Part shown: in pieces, positions 19,352-28,489 of the stretch
How positions within the stretch are numbered: position 1 is the first letter of the stretch
How the letters are laid out: every line of letters begins with the position of its first letter
Assembly: GCA_031269825.1 (NCBI GenBank)
Contig: JAISYP010000153.1
Span: 1 to 37,439 of the forward strand
Length of the DNA: 37,439 nt
Origin: Deltaproteobacteria bacterium
GTDB taxonomy: Bacteria > Desulfobacterota > Desulfarculia > Adiutricales > Adiutricaceae
Reading direction: 5' to 3'
Made by a program: the position numbers and the translations under genes
Notes under the pieces: model-generated
The model's input: only the letters and a program-made list of their open reading frames with translations
The model's database searches: none
What the model was told of the DNA's origin: nothing

Positions 19352-20893
19352 CTACTGTAGCGTCACCGGGCAGTACAAGGTTCTCTCCCCACGCCGCAGC
19401 CACAGAAGGACAGGCTGGTCTTTCGAATGGGAACGGATAGCCGCGTTAAATTCCTGGAGCGATTTAATGGGCTTATTGTCCACCTCCAAGATGATGTCCC
19501 GAGCTTTAACCCCGGCCAGATCCGCCAAAGAATTGGGGGCCACCTGCTCCACCAACAGCCCATTAGTCTCTTGGACATTGAGCCGGCGAGCTAGATCCGC
19601 CGTCAACTCGCGCAGGGTTAAACCTAGATCTAGGTTAGAGCCCTCTAACCCGGAAGAGTTGGAGTCGTCCACTAAGCGTTCCACGGTCAGTCTCAAGGTG
19701 AGTTTCTTCTTATCGCGGATAACCACGACATTGACGACTTTGTTCACCGGGGTGTCGGCCACCACGGAAGTCAATTCGCCAAATTCCTTGATGACCCGGC
19801 CATCGAACTCCACGATGATATCCCCGTGCTTGATCCCAGCTCGGCTAGCCGGGGTGTCTTTAACCACGTCGCTCACCAAGGCGCCCTTGGTGTCTTCCAC
19901 CCCAAAATTCTTGATCATGTCTTGGGTCAAAGGCTGGATAACCACCCCCAGCCAACCTCTTTCCACATGACCCCGGGATTTGAGCTGATCCACGATCTTG
20001 CGAGCTAGTTTGGAGGGAATGGCGAAACCAATGCCGTTGCCGCCGGCGATAATCATGGTGTTAATGCCGACCACCTCACCATTAAGGTTTAACAAAGGCC
20101 CCCCAGAGTTACCGGGGTTAATGGAGGCGTCGGTCTGGAGAAAATCATCATAGGGGCCGGCCCCAATGGCCCGACCCCGAGCCGATAGGATGCCCGTGGT
20201 CACCGTGTGCTCTAAGCCAAAAGGGTTACCTATGGCCACTAACCAGTCGCCAATCCTGACCTGGTCGGAATCGCCAAAACTGATAAAAGGATAATCGCCG
20301 GGTTTGGATAACTTGATCAGAGCCAAATCCGTCTTCGGATCTCGGCCCACCACCTCGGCGGCGATCTCTTGAGCGTCGTCAAGCTTAACCTTGATCTCGT
20401 CAGCCCCCTCCACCACGTGGTTGTTGGTGATGATGAAGCCTTCTTTATCGAAAATGAACCCTGAGCCCAGGGCTCTTTCCCGAAAAACCTGGGGTGGGGC
20501 CTGGGGAAAACCAAAAAATTCGTCAAAAATATCCGGCGGGAAAGGAAAATTTGGCCCTGGCTCCCGCGGCGAGTTCCGATTGGGAAAACGACCCCGAGGC
20601 CCACTCCGACGGTTACTAACCGTTTTAACCGTAAAAATGTTGACCACCGCGGGCTTGGAACTTTCCACCACTGGCGCCACAGATGGCAAAGAGGCCAAGC
20701 CATGGGCGACGCCCGGGGAACTCAAAGTCGAGGGATCGGCCAGGGACGACTGGGGCGAGGAGCTCTGGTTGGTCTGAGCGGACAAAGGGCCAGCCCAAAA
20801 CGAAAACAGAAAAACAGCCACCACGATCCGAATTATTTTATTAATTGGGAAAACTTTTTCACCCCGAAAATCTTTATTTACCTTTGAATCCAT
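19352..20893 (-). CDS. degP: HtrA/DegP-like periplasmic serine protease
   Basis: A trypsin-fold protease and chaperone that degrades misfolded envelope proteins. The triad is visible: His in FIITNNHVVEGADEI, Asp in DPKTDLALIKL and Ser in SINPGNSGGPLLN. Two PDZ domains follow, one near ERGWLGVVIQPLTQDM and one near LGLTLRELTADLARRL, as in the Do/DegP subfamily. The N-terminus has a signal-type segment, IIRIVVAVFLFSFWAGPLSAQ, then a Pro/Ser-rich linker and an Arg/Pro-rich stretch before the protease domain. I chose ATG 20893 since GGAAGGG lies just upstream. The frame extends 14 codons to 20935 without support. It lies 70 bp downstream of the DUF1844 gene and is probably co-transcribed. Confidence 0.94.
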   Translation of the reverse strand: MDSKVNKDFRGEKVFPINKIIRIVVAVFLFSFWAGPLSAQTNQSSSPQSSLADPSTLSSPGVAHGLASLPSVAPVVESSKPAVVNIFTVKTVSNRRSGPRGRFPNRNSPREPGPNFPFPPDIFDEFFGFPQAPPQVFRERALGSGFIFDKEGFIITNNHVVEGADEIKVKLDDAQEIAAEVVGRDPKTDLALIKLSKPGDYPFISFGDSDQVRIGDWLVAIGNPFGLEHTVTTGILSARGRAIGAGPYDDFLQTDASINPGNSGGPLLNLNGEVVGINTMIIAGGNGIGFAIPSKLARKIVDQLKSRGHVERGWLGVVIQPLTQDMIKNFGVEDTKGALVSDVVKDTPASRAGIKHGDIIVEFDGRVIKEFGELTSVVADTPVNKVVNVVVIRDKKKLTLRLTVERLVDDSNSSGLEGSNLDLGLTLRELTADLARRLNVQETNGLLVEQVAPNSLADLAGVKARDIILEVDNKPIKSLQEFNAAIRSHSKDQPVLLWLRRGERTLYCPVTLQ

Positions 20894-20963
20894 GGAACTT
20901 TTCCCTTCCAAAAACCTTAATAAGTTACACGCCACCCTAAATGACCGCGAGCGCCACCAAATC

Positions 20964-21476
20964 TTAACTCTTCCGGCCTGAAGTGAGACTGACGTATTTT
21001 AGGCGAGCGTCGCACAAAAGGGCCTGCAGCAAGGCTTCCTCTTCGGTGTCCAGGTTGCCCTTAGTTTTTCGCTCCAGAACTCCCAAAAGATCGATAAACT
21101 GTTTGGCCGCCGGTAGATTGGGCGTGTTGGGGAGAGTTTGGCCATCATGGCCTTTTTCGCCCATTTGAAGAAAAGCCGAGGTGGTTAGATCCAAAAACAA
21201 AGCCACGATGGAGACTGGCAACCCCCCCATGTCCAAGGGCTCGCCCTTTGACTCGGTCTCGGTAGGCGCCTCGTCCCCACTCTTGGGCTCGCTCGCGCCT
21301 TTGGCGAATTGAAAATCTAAAACATTATCGTTGGCCTCAGCCTTCTGGTCAGTCCCAGCTTTCGCGTCAGTCCCGGCTTTCGCGTCAGATTGTTTGGCCT
21401 GGTTAGCCTCTTGGTCGGCGATGAGGTTACCGTCTTTATCGAAAAGTCGGCGGTCGTTGACAGTTAATTCAGACAT
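20964..21476 (-). CDS. DUF1844-domain protein
   Basis: A 170-residue protein. The C-terminal 90 residues match the DUF1844 pattern: MGGLPVSIVALFLDLTTSAFLQMGE, then PNLPAAKQFIDLLGVLERKT and LDTEEEALLQALLCDARLKY. The function is unknown in the literature as far as I know. The N-terminal half is a low-complexity acidic/lysine region with the tandem unit AKAGTD repeated, encoded by near-identical DNA repeats at about 21350-21390. A strong ribosome site, GGAGGA, precedes the ATG. The gene lies upstream of the HtrA-like protease on the same strand. Confidence 0.85.
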   Translation of the reverse strand: MSELTVNDRRLFDKDGNLIADQEANQAKQSDAKAGTDAKAGTDQKAEANDNVLDFQFAKGASEPKSGDEAPTETESKGEPLDMGGLPVSIVALFLDLTTSAFLQMGEKGHDGQTLPNTPNLPAAKQFIDLLGVLERKTKGNLDTEEEALLQALLCDARLKYVSLTSGRKS

Positions 21477-22086
21477 CTATCCTCCATATAATTTTTAATA
21501 ATATTTTACCACGTTATATTGCCTATTCGAGCCAGTCTAAGCCAGCCGCCCTAGGCGAGTCGCCCTTTTTTAATAACCAGCCCCAGCCAACCCCGCCTGG
21601 CCATGACCAAATTTTATGACCAATTATATCCACTCAATTATATCCGCCTTAGCTTGACGCTCTCGGAAAAACTCCCTCCCGAGGGGTGGGGAAATATTCC
21701 GTATAATAGGCCTTTCGTTAAGCCAGGTCAACCATAATATTAAAAACCCCAATTTAGTGACCATTTCAGGCTCTTTTTTTTTGTCCTGTAATTTTTCCTT
21801 CCGCCAATCATTTTGGCGGTTGGGGCGAAAAAACTATTTTAAAATGATTGGGTTATTGCTATGATGAACAAACAATAGGAAACCACCTATTACGTCCGTC
21901 GTCTTCGGAAACCTCTTGGAATCACCGCCAATTGACCCTCCGATCTCCGCGGCCACCAGCCGCTTTTCCCATTGACCCTTTAACCAAAAACGCCATGGGC
22001 CTAAGAAAACAGCCGCTAGTGGCCAAGTATTCAGCGGCCTAAGACCGCCGTTAAGATATGTCGCCAAGAAAGACGAGTCCCGCCTG
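21477..22086. other. divergent intergenic region
   Basis: About 600 bp between the minus-strand DUF1844 gene and the plus-strand GntR-type gene. It contains a 7-bp hairpin CCGCCAA-TCATT-TTGGCGG at 21801-21819. A TATAAT at 21701-21706 has no good -35. The remaining open frames look like noise. Confidence 0.45.
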
Positions 22087-22809
22087 ATGATTGACGCCAA
22101 ACTGGAAACCCCACCCGCCTACCGGCTCCTGGCCCAGGAGCTGCGAAAAAAGATCGCCTCTGGCGAGTATCCCAATGGCTCTAAGCTCCCCGCGGAAGCC
22201 ACTATTGGCCGGGAAAACGGCCTATCCCTGATGACTGTCCGCCAGGCCATCGCCATTTTAGTTCAATCGGGCCTTTTGGAAAAAATCCATGGCAGTGGCA
22301 CCTTCGTGACCACGCCTTTTTGGGTTAACGCTAAATTCGGTTGGACTCACCTAGCTAGTCTGTTGGAAGATCGCCTCAACATCTCCGTGGCCACTTTCAA
22401 AATCCGTCTGGCCACCGCTGGCCCCAAAACCCGCCAGCGTCTAAAACTTCCCCCCCAAGGGCGGGTTATCCACCTGGATCGCCTGATCCGCCACCAGGGC
22501 CATCCGATCCTTTTAAATCAATCGGTTTTGCGGTTTGATCCGCGCTCGCCCATTGTGGAGGATGAGCTGGAGCTGATTAATCTGATGAGCCCTTGGAAAG
22601 TGGCTCCCAAACACGTCAAAAAACAGATTATCCAAACGCGCCCCGTGATTTTAGGGGCCGAGGAAGCCCAGAGCCTAGAACTGGCCCAGGGCGACCCAAG
22701 CCTTAAAATCATTTATGACCTCTTTGACTCTGACGACCTCCCCCTGGGCTCAGGCTGGCTCTTGGCCCCCCGGAAACTGACCGCCCTTTCGGTTCGCTTA
22801 GGTTTTTAG
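22087..22809 (+). CDS. GntR/HutC-family transcriptional regulator
   Basis: A 240-residue repressor-type protein. The N-terminal winged helix reads AYRLLAQELRKKIASGEY, LPAEATIGRENGLSLMTVRQA and LLEKIHGSGTFV, the GntR signature. From about residue 85 a UTRA ligand-binding domain follows (RVIHLDRLIRHQGHPILLNQSVLRF), typical of the HutC subfamily. The ligand is unknown. It precedes a corrinoid-fold protein in the same direction, so it may regulate a small operon with it. No operator is seen. Confidence 0.9.
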   Translation: MIDAKLETPPAYRLLAQELRKKIASGEYPNGSKLPAEATIGRENGLSLMTVRQAIAILVQSGLLEKIHGSGTFVTTPFWVNAKFGWTHLASLLEDRLNISVATFKIRLATAGPKTRQRLKLPPQGRVIHLDRLIRHQGHPILLNQSVLRFDPRSPIVEDELELINLMSPWKVAPKHVKKQIIQTRPVILGAEEAQSLELAQGDPSLKIIYDLFDSDDLPLGSGWLLAPRKLTALSVRLGF

Positions 22810-22929
22810 GCCGACCTTTAGTTTTTGGCCGCGTCCCGGCTTGGGGGACGCCAGTGGTTTTTTCTTGTTCTTGGCCTTTTCGCCTTTTGGTTTTTGCCTT
22901 TTGGTTTTTTGGCCTTTTTGGCGGGACTT

Positions 22930-23595
22930 ATGCCTTTAATTATCGAACAAGCCCTAATTGAGCTTAAGGATAATCTGGTAGAGCTTAAAGAGGATGAGAG
23001 TCTAAAACTAACTCAAAATCTTCTACTGAATGGGCTCAACCCTGACCTAATCAAAGAAAGCGCGGGGCCCGCTCTGTTGGAGATCGGTCGCCTTTTCGAA
23101 TCTGGCCAATATTTCTCCTCCGCCCTGGTTTTAACTGGCCGTATCCTCAAAAAAATCCTGGCCCTCATCCAGGGCGCCCCCTTAGTCGAGACTTTTCCCG
23201 GCCGGGTTCTGTTGGCCTCCCTTTCCACCAAAGAGGCGCGCGAAAAAAATCGCGTCGGGCTCGCTCTGGCCTCTTTGGGTTTTGAGCTGCGGGATCTGGG
23301 TTTGGGGCCCACCCCCGAGACGATCCTAGCCGAAACCCAGCTTTTTCGACCCAACTTAGTGGGCCTCCATTGGGAGGGGCCGATCAAAGAAGAAAAAACC
23401 CGGCTAGTCATTAAGCCGCTCAAAAAGTTAGGTTCCCCAGACAGCCGACCATTTGTCTTCCTATCTGGCTCTCGGGTTCTAGAAACCTTTCGACAAAAAA
23501 TCGGGGCGGACGGACGCCTGGCTTCCTGCGCCGAGACCCTGGAGCTCTACCATCGTTTGGTCATGAGCTATCCCTTAAACCCCTGGGCTTGGTAG
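22930..23595 (+). CDS. corrinoid (B12)-binding-fold protein, degenerate cobalt site
   Basis: The protein has the layout of methyltransferase corrinoid proteins. A helical cap of the B12-binding-2 type comes first (GLNPDLIKESAGPALLEIGRLFESGQYF), then a Rossmann-like domain (GRVLLASLSTKEAREKNRVGLALASLGFEL, then RDLGLGPTPETI). The DxHxxG loop that supplies the lower cobalt ligand is absent; the position reads STKEAREKNRV. Cobalamin binding is therefore doubtful. I chose ATG 22930 because MPLIIEQALIELKDNL looks like the usual N-terminus. A TTG at 22825 would add 35 residues of Phe/Leu-rich sequence that could be a membrane segment. It follows the GntR gene. Confidence 0.7.
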   Translation: MPLIIEQALIELKDNLVELKEDESLKLTQNLLLNGLNPDLIKESAGPALLEIGRLFESGQYFSSALVLTGRILKKILALIQGAPLVETFPGRVLLASLSTKEAREKNRVGLALASLGFELRDLGLGPTPETILAETQLFRPNLVGLHWEGPIKEEKTRLVIKPLKKLGSPDSRPFVFLSGSRVLETFRQKIGADGRLASCAETLELYHRLVMSYPLNPWAW

Positions 23596-23674
23596 ACAAG
23601 AGGCGAAAAAAGAGGCTTAACCATTAATATAGTAATATAGGGGTCATACCTCAAAATTGGCTGGGGAAAAGGCC

Positions 23675-23721
23675 AAAAGGGAGCCCCCCAGAAAGGATTT
23701 TTTGGCCTTGGGCTCCCTTTT
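23675..23721 (+). terminator. stem-loop terminator after the corrinoid-fold gene
   Basis: AAAAGGGAGCCC and GGGCTCCCTTTT form a perfect 12-bp stem, ending in a T run, with a 23-base loop. An alternative stem GGCCAAAA/TTTTGGCC uses the same AAAA, so the two folds exclude each other. Confidence 0.6.
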
Positions 23722-23832
23722 AAAAAGGATATTTATTGACTCAAATTCAATATTTTAAATAAAATCAACCTTTAATATACTTAATATACGTTTTTATACA
23801 TTTTTCCTTAAATAACATTTTAATTTTATGGC

Positions 23833-23860
23833 TTGATTAATTTTCTGGCTCTGATATACT
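23833..23860 (+). promoter_or_regulatory. putative promoter of infA
   Basis: TTGATT and TATACT are separated by 16 bp, about 70 bp before the infA start. Confidence 0.45.
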
Positions 23861-23928
23861 TGTCAATTGCCATTTGAAGCGCTGGCCACTAGGCGAAAAA
23901 CGAGGGGCGGCGGGAATTAAGGAGGAGC

Positions 23929-24147
23929 ATGTCCAGGGAAGAGCTAATTAAACTAGAAGGGTTCGTCACCAAAACTTTAGGCGATGGGCATATGGAAGTG
24001 GAGACTTCGGAGGGCGTAAAAATCAGGGCCATGCTTTCTGGACGCCTGAAAAGGTTTAAAATCCGCGTCCTTACCGGCGATCGAGTGGAAGTGGCGGTTT
24101 CTCCTTATGACCCCACCCATGGGTTGATCACCTACCGACTGAAATAA
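23929..24147 (+). CDS. infA: translation initiation factor IF-1
   Basis: A 72-residue OB-fold protein that binds the ribosomal A site during initiation. The family landmarks are present: EELIKLEGFVTKTLGDGHMEVE, then MLSGRLKRFKIRVLTGDRVEVAVSPYDPTHG and the end ITYRLK. The usual ISGKMRK is LSGRLKR here. An AAGGAGGAG ribosome site directly precedes the ATG. The gene stands alone behind its own promoter. Confidence 0.95.
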   Translation: MSREELIKLEGFVTKTLGDGHMEVETSEGVKIRAMLSGRLKRFKIRVLTGDRVEVAVSPYDPTHGLITYRLK

Positions 24148-24376
24148 CCTAGAGCTAGATAACCTGACGCTAGCTCCGCCTCTGGGCTAAAAAGCCTCAT
24201 GGCCGGTCGCGATCCCTAGGGGTCAGGTCGGGATCTCAATTTAGCTCGCCGATGGCCCGCCAGAAGGGGGCCAAGGAGCCATATCAGCGGTCTAGGGCTC
24301 TGGGTCGTTCGGGGTTTGACGCGCTTTTCTCGGACGACCGTAATTTTTGGGGCCGTCTAGTGGATAAAAACCCTAG
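24148..24376. other. spacer after infA
   Basis: A 7-bp hairpin GAGCTAG/CTAGCTC at 24152-24176 lies just after the infA stop but has no T-tract. No gene is visible in the rest. Confidence 0.4.
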
Positions 24377-24405
24377 TTGATAAAAAATATAGTTTAACGT
24401 ATATA
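24377..24405 (+). promoter_or_regulatory. putative promoter of ftsH
   Basis: TTGATA and TATATA are separated by 17 bp. The leader would be about 150 nt and includes the duplicated GACGCTCGTCCCCTAAA unit. Confidence 0.45.
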
Positions 24406-24492
24406 GGGACGTGTTTTTTCTCCGCCTCGGGAAAGGTTTAGGCCAGACCCCCATCGAGACGCCCTCCATCCCGCCGATTTGGCCGGCTTAAG

Positions 24493-24526
24493 GACGCTCG
24501 TCCCCTAAAGACGCTCGTCCCCTAAA
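24493..24526 (+). repeat. tandem 17-bp repeat GACGCTCGTCCCCTAAA x2
   Basis: Two perfect adjacent copies (24493-24509 and 24510-24526) lie 34 bp before the ftsH start. The same 14-base core occurs once more at 6524-6537. Confidence 0.85.
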
Positions 24527-24559
24527 ATAGTCTGAGCGTTTTTTTTCCGGGAGTTTCCA

Positions 24560-26464
24560 TTGAACAGTTTTTCGCGCAATTTTCTCATCTGGGTCATGAT
24601 CGTCATCGTCATGGTGGGGTTGTTTAATTATTTTAAACCCTCGGAAAACCAGACCAGAAAACATTACTCGGATATCTGGAAAGCCATAAAAAACGGCGAG
24701 GCTCGGGAGGCGATCCTCACTGGCCACGAGATAACCATTACGGTTCAAGGTTCCACCAACCGTTGGACGGCCTACATGCCACCCCATGATCCCGAGCTGT
24801 TGCCGACGCTGAAAGAGCAAAACGTCAACGTCGTGGTCACCCCACCGCCCTCAGGCTACTGGTACACTTTCTTGGGGGGGCTGATCCAAATCGTCTTGTT
24901 GGTGGCTATCTGGATTTTTTTCATGCGCCAAATGCAAGGTGGCGGCAAGGCGATGACCTTCGCCAAAAGCCGGGCCAAGATGCTTTCCGAGGAACAGAAA
25001 AAAATCACCTTCGACGACGTGGCCGGGATTGAGGAAGCCAAAAACGAGCTAGAAGAAATCATCGACTTTCTGCGCGAGCCCCAAAAGTTTGTCCGTTTAG
25101 GCGGCCGCATCCCCAAGGGCGTTTTGCTCATGGGGGCCCCGGGCACGGGGAAAACCCTCTTGGCCCGGGCCATCGCTGGCGAGGCTGGAGTGCCTTTCTT
25201 CGCCATCAGCGGCTCGGACTTTGTGGAAATGTTCGTGGGCGTGGGCGCTTCCCGGGTGCGGGATATGTTTGGCCAGGCCAAGAAAAACTCCCCCTGTATC
25301 CTTTTTATCGATGAAATTGACGCGGTCGGCCGCCATCGGGGCGCGGGGTTAGGGGGCGGCCATGACGAGCGCGAACAGACCTTAAATCAATTATTAGTGG
25401 AGATGGATGGTTTTGAGCCCAACGAGGCCCTCATCGTCATCGCGGCCACGAACCGGCCCGATGTTTTGGATCCCGCGTTGTTACGACCAGGCCGTTTTGA
25501 TCGCCAAGTGGTGGTTCCCATCCCCGATGTCCGGGGTCGGGAACAGATTTTAATCGTTCACTCCAAAAAAGTGCCTCTGGCCAAAGAAGTGGATCTGGGC
25601 GTGGTGGCCCGGGGCACGCCCGGTTTTTCTGGGGCGGATCTGGAAAACCTTATTAATGAGGCCGCCCTGATGGCGGCCCGGAAAAATAAAAAGCGCGTGG
25701 GCGGGATTGACCTAGAAACGGCCCGGGATAAACTGATGATGGGCGTGGAGCGCAAATCCATGATCATGAGCCCGGAAGAAAAAACCAACACCGCTTGGCA
25801 TGAGGCGGGCCACGCCTTGGTGAGCATCCTTTTGCCTGGCTCGGATCCCATCCACAAGGTGACCATCATCCCCCGTGGCCGGGCTTTGGGGGTCACCCAG
25901 TATCTACCGACTGGCGACAAGTACACCTATAGCCGAGACTATTTCAAAGTCCGTTTGGCCACTATGATGGGTGGCCGGGTGGCCGAGGAACTGGCCCTGA
26001 ACATCATGACCACTGGGGCTGGCTCGGATATCAACCAGGCCAGTAAGCTTGCCCGCGACATGGTCTGCCGTTATGGCATGAGCGAGGTTTTAGGCCCCGT
26101 GTCCTTTGACAAACAAGGCGAGCAAATCTTTTTGGGCCGAGAAATCGCCCAACACCGCGATTACTCGGAAAACACGGCTAAACTAATCGACGTCGAGGTC
26201 AACCGTCTCATCGTGGACGGCTATAACCAAGCCAAAGAACTCATCGGTCGCCACATGGACGCCTTAAAGGCTTTAACCGACGTTCTTTTGCTCAAGGAAA
26301 CCATTGACTCGGCCGAGGTCGTGGACATCTGCCGGGCGGCCATCATCGCCGAAGGCTTAGAACCACCCACGATCAATCCGGAAGCCTCCTTCGCCAAACA
26401 AGCTCCTAATGAGGAAGAGTTGGACGACGAAGAGGAGAATGAGTCCCAAGAAACTGTTCATTGA
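24560..26464 (+). CDS. ftsH: ATP-dependent zinc metalloprotease FtsH
   Basis: A membrane-anchored hexameric AAA protease that removes damaged membrane proteins and short-lived regulators. Two N-terminal membrane segments ([19 protein letters not shown] and [18 protein letters not shown]) flank a short periplasmic domain. The AAA part has Walker A GAPGTGKT near residue 193 and Walker [13 protein letters not shown], with an arginine-finger region [17 protein letters not shown]. The zinc motif HEAGH is near residue 414. The C-terminal tail is acidic. TTG 24560 is the start, with GGGAG six bases ahead. It heads the ftsH-folP-cdaA-ybbR-glmM order. No terminator hairpin follows; the array at 26470-26615 lies in the gap to folP. 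Confidence 0.96.
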   Translation: MNSFSRNFLIWVMIVIVMVGLFNYFKPSENQTRKHYSDIWKAIKNGEAREAILTGHEITITVQGSTNRWTAYMPPHDPELLPTLKEQNVNVVVTPPPSGYWYTFLGGLIQIVLLVAIWIFFMRQMQGGGKAMTFAKSRAKMLSEEQKKITFDDVAGIEEAKNELEEIIDFLREPQKFVRLGGRIPKGVLLMGAPGTGKTLLARAIAGEAGVPFFAISGSDFVEMFVGVGASRVRDMFGQAKKNSPCILFIDEIDAVGRHRGAGLGGGHDEREQTLNQLLVEMDGFEPNEALIVIAATNRPDVLDPALLRPGRFDRQVVVPIPDVRGREQILIVHSKKVPLAKEVDLGVVARGTPGFSGADLENLINEAALMAARKNKKRVGGIDLETARDKLMMGVERKSMIMSPEEKTNTAWHEAGHALVSILLPGSDPIHKVTIIPRGRALGVTQYLPTGDKYTYSRDYFKVRLATMMGGRVAEELALNIMTTGAGSDINQASKLARDMVCRYGMSEVLGPVSFDKQGEQIFLGREIAQHRDYSENTAKLIDVEVNRLIVDGYNQAKELIGRHMDALKALTDVLLLKETIDSAEVVDICRAAIIAEGLEPPTINPEASFAKQAPNEEELDDEEENESQETVH

Positions 26465-26469
26465 CCATT

Positions 26470-26615
26470 TTTTTAGTCAATTGTTCATGTTTTTTTGTTC
26501 CTAGTGGCTCTAGTCTTGTTTTTCTGTTCATAGTTTTTCTGTTCTTAGTTTTTCCGTTCCTAGCTTTTTTTCGTTTATAATTATTCTGTCCATAGTTATT
26601 TCGTTCTTAGTTAAT
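26470..26615 (+). repeat. imperfect tandem array with GTTCATAG-like core
   Basis: Units of about 14-18 bp repeat the core GTTC(A/T/C)TAG preceded by T-rich sequence, for example TTCTGTTCATAGTTT and TTCTGTTCTTAGTTT. It fills the gap after ftsH. The same core builds the cleaner array after glmM. Confidence 0.6.
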
Positions 26616-26703
26616 AATAGTTCCCTGATAGCGGCGAGCGCCCAAAAAACGCCCCGCGTCTATACTATAATTATTAAGCCCACGCGCGCTCAGATGGGAT
26701 CCC

Positions 26704-27582
26704 ATGACCGACCTTAGCCCTCCCGCCGAACGTCTAATGACCTGGGTCGACCACCACGGCCGCCCCCGTTCCTTGGCCTTTGACCGGCCCCTGGTCATGG
26801 GTATCGTCAATATCACCCCGGATTCTTTTTCCGATGGGGGCCAATATTTCACGCCTAGCGCGGCCTTGGCGCGAGCCCAAAAACATATGGACGAAGGGGC
26901 GGATCTTTTGGATCTGGGTGGGGAAACGACCCGGCCTGGCTCGCTACCCACCCCAGCCGACGAAGAGTGGCGACGGTTAGAGCCGGTTCTTTTGGCCTTG
27001 GCCCAAAACCCCCAGACCCCGCCTATCTCCGTGGACACGAACAAAGCCGAGGTGGCCGAAAAAGCCCTCCGAGCCGGAGCCTCCATTATCAACGACATCT
27101 GGGCGGGCCGCAATGATCCCCAGTTACTGCCGGTGGTGGCTAAATTTGGGGTTCCGGTCATCCTCATGCATATGTTGGGCGATCCCCGAACCATGCAAGA
27201 GGCTCCCCATTACGACGACGTGGTTAGAGACGTGCGTCGTTTTTTGTGGGATCGGGCTCAAGTGGCGATGGCCGCCGGCGTGGATCGCTCGCGGATCATT
27301 TTGGATCCCGGGTTGGGATTTGGGAAACTGGCCGAGCACAACTTAAAAATCTTAAAAAACTTTGATAAAGTTTTCCCGGTAGGCTTTCACACTTTGATGG
27401 CCCTGTCCCGCAAAGCTTTTTTGGGGACTATTCTGGGCGGCGCCCCACCCGACCAGCGCGATTTGGCCACGGCGACGGCTAATTCGATCGCCATCCTCAA
27501 AGGGGCGGAAATCATCCGCGTTCACGCGGTCAAACCTTCCAAGGAGGCGGCCCTGGTGGCCCAAGCCATCCGCGCCGCCTAA
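26704..27582 (+). CDS. folP: dihydropteroate synthase
   Basis: Condenses 6-hydroxymethyl-dihydropterin diphosphate with p-aminobenzoate in folate synthesis, the target of sulfonamides. A 292-residue TIM-barrel protein with the family loop VMGIVNITPDSFSDGG near residue 33, the second loop DLGGETTRPGS near residue 75, and later VILMHMLGDPRTMQ, ILDPGLGFGK and a C-terminal IIRVHAVK. All conserved substrate residues seem present. A hairpin follows its stop, which may reduce read-through into cdaA. Confidence 0.96.
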   Translation: MTDLSPPAERLMTWVDHHGRPRSLAFDRPLVMGIVNITPDSFSDGGQYFTPSAALARAQKHMDEGADLLDLGGETTRPGSLPTPADEEWRRLEPVLLALAQNPQTPPISVDTNKAEVAEKALRAGASIINDIWAGRNDPQLLPVVAKFGVPVILMHMLGDPRTMQEAPHYDDVVRDVRRFLWDRAQVAMAAGVDRSRIILDPGLGFGKLAEHNLKILKNFDKVFPVGFHTLMALSRKAFLGTILGGAPPDQRDLATATANSIAILKGAEIIRVHAVKPSKEAALVAQAIRAA

Positions 27583-27584
27583 AC

Positions 27585-27610
27585 GCCCGAGGCTGACCGC
27601 TCGGGCTTTT
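27585..27610 (+). terminator. hairpin terminator between folP and cdaA
   Basis: GCCCGAG, an 8-base loop, then CTCGGGC and TTTT. It is a small intrinsic-terminator-like element inside the operon and may attenuate rather than end transcription. Confidence 0.6.
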
Positions 27611-27632
27611 AAGGCCCCTAACCTAAGTAACC

Positions 27633-28475
27633 ATGTTCAACAAACTGTTTCAAACAGACATCTTCGCCAACTTCGCCAGCGCCACCAAGAGCATGAACGC
27701 CCAAGACGTGGTGGACATCATCCTGGTGGCGGTCATCATTTACCAGGTCATCCGCCTGGTCAAGGGCACCAGGAACGGACAGGTCTTGGTAGGGTTGTGC
27801 CTTTTAGCCCTGGCCAACAAACTCGCCGAGTATTTTGAGTTATTAACCTTAAGTTTTCTGATTTCGTACTTTATCTCCAACTTATTCATTGTTTTGGTGG
27901 TGCTTTTTTCCACCGACATCCGACGAGGTTTGGCCCGGGCGGGTCGTTTCACCTTTTCCAAGACCCAATCCCATGTCCAAGAATCGGTTAACGAAGTGGT
28001 GCGGGCGGCTTTTTTCATGGCCGAAAAAAGAACCGGGGCCCTCATTGTTTTTGAGCGGCGGGTTAGTCTGGGCGAATACGTGGAAGCGGGGGCCAAACTT
28101 TTCTCCGTGGTCTCGGATCGGTTACTGCTGGCCATCTTCAATACCCACGCCCCCTTACACGATGGGGCGGTCATCATCCAAGACGGCCGCCTAGCCGCGG
28201 CTGGTTGTTTTTTACCGCTTCTGCCCTCCGAAGATCACATTAGCCAATTTTTTGGCACCCGACATCGCGCGGCCATTGGTCTATCGCGCGAGTCCGACGC
28301 CATCGTGGTGGTTGTTTCCGAGGAACGGGGCCTGGTCTCTTTGGTCAGAAACGGGGACGTGGAAGTTATGATGGGGGCGGGCATGCTCCGAGATCGTCTG
28401 CTGGGCCACCTGGGTCTGGATCCAGCCAAAAAAAAGGGCCAAAAAAACCTTAAAAGCCCGGGGGCCCGGCCTTAG
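27633..28475 (+). CDS. cdaA: diadenylate cyclase CdaA (c-di-AMP synthase)
   Basis: Makes the second messenger c-di-AMP from two ATP at the membrane. The 280-residue protein has three N-terminal membrane helices (VDIILVAVIIYQVIRLV, LVGLCLLALANKLAEYF and LISYFISNLFIVLVVLF). A DisA_N/DAC catalytic domain follows, with the metal-binding DGA in HAPLHDGAVII near residue 176 and the ATP-binding RHR in FFGTRHRAAIGLS near residue 210. Its downstream partner is the YbbR/CdaR regulator, with glmM next, the classical arrangement linking c-di-AMP to cell-wall precursor synthesis. Confidence 0.95.
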   Translation: MFNKLFQTDIFANFASATKSMNAQDVVDIILVAVIIYQVIRLVKGTRNGQVLVGLCLLALANKLAEYFELLTLSFLISYFISNLFIVLVVLFSTDIRRGLARAGRFTFSKTQSHVQESVNEVVRAAFFMAEKRTGALIVFERRVSLGEYVEAGAKLFSVVSDRLLLAIFNTHAPLHDGAVIIQDGRLAAAGCFLPLLPSEDHISQFFGTRHRAAIGLSRESDAIVVVVSEERGLVSLVRNGDVEVMMGAGMLRDRLLGHLGLDPAKKKGQKNLKSPGARP

Positions 28476-28489
28476 CCGGAACGATATTT

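Noticed and set aside
21848-22042. 64-residue plus-strand frame before the GntR gene
   Set aside because: Low-complexity Arg/Pro/Ser-rich translation and no ribosome site.
22825-22929. N-terminal membrane extension of the corrinoid-fold protein from TTG 22825
   Set aside because: Repetitive TTTTGGCC-type DNA without a ribosome site; the family N-terminus fits ATG 22930 better, though not proven.
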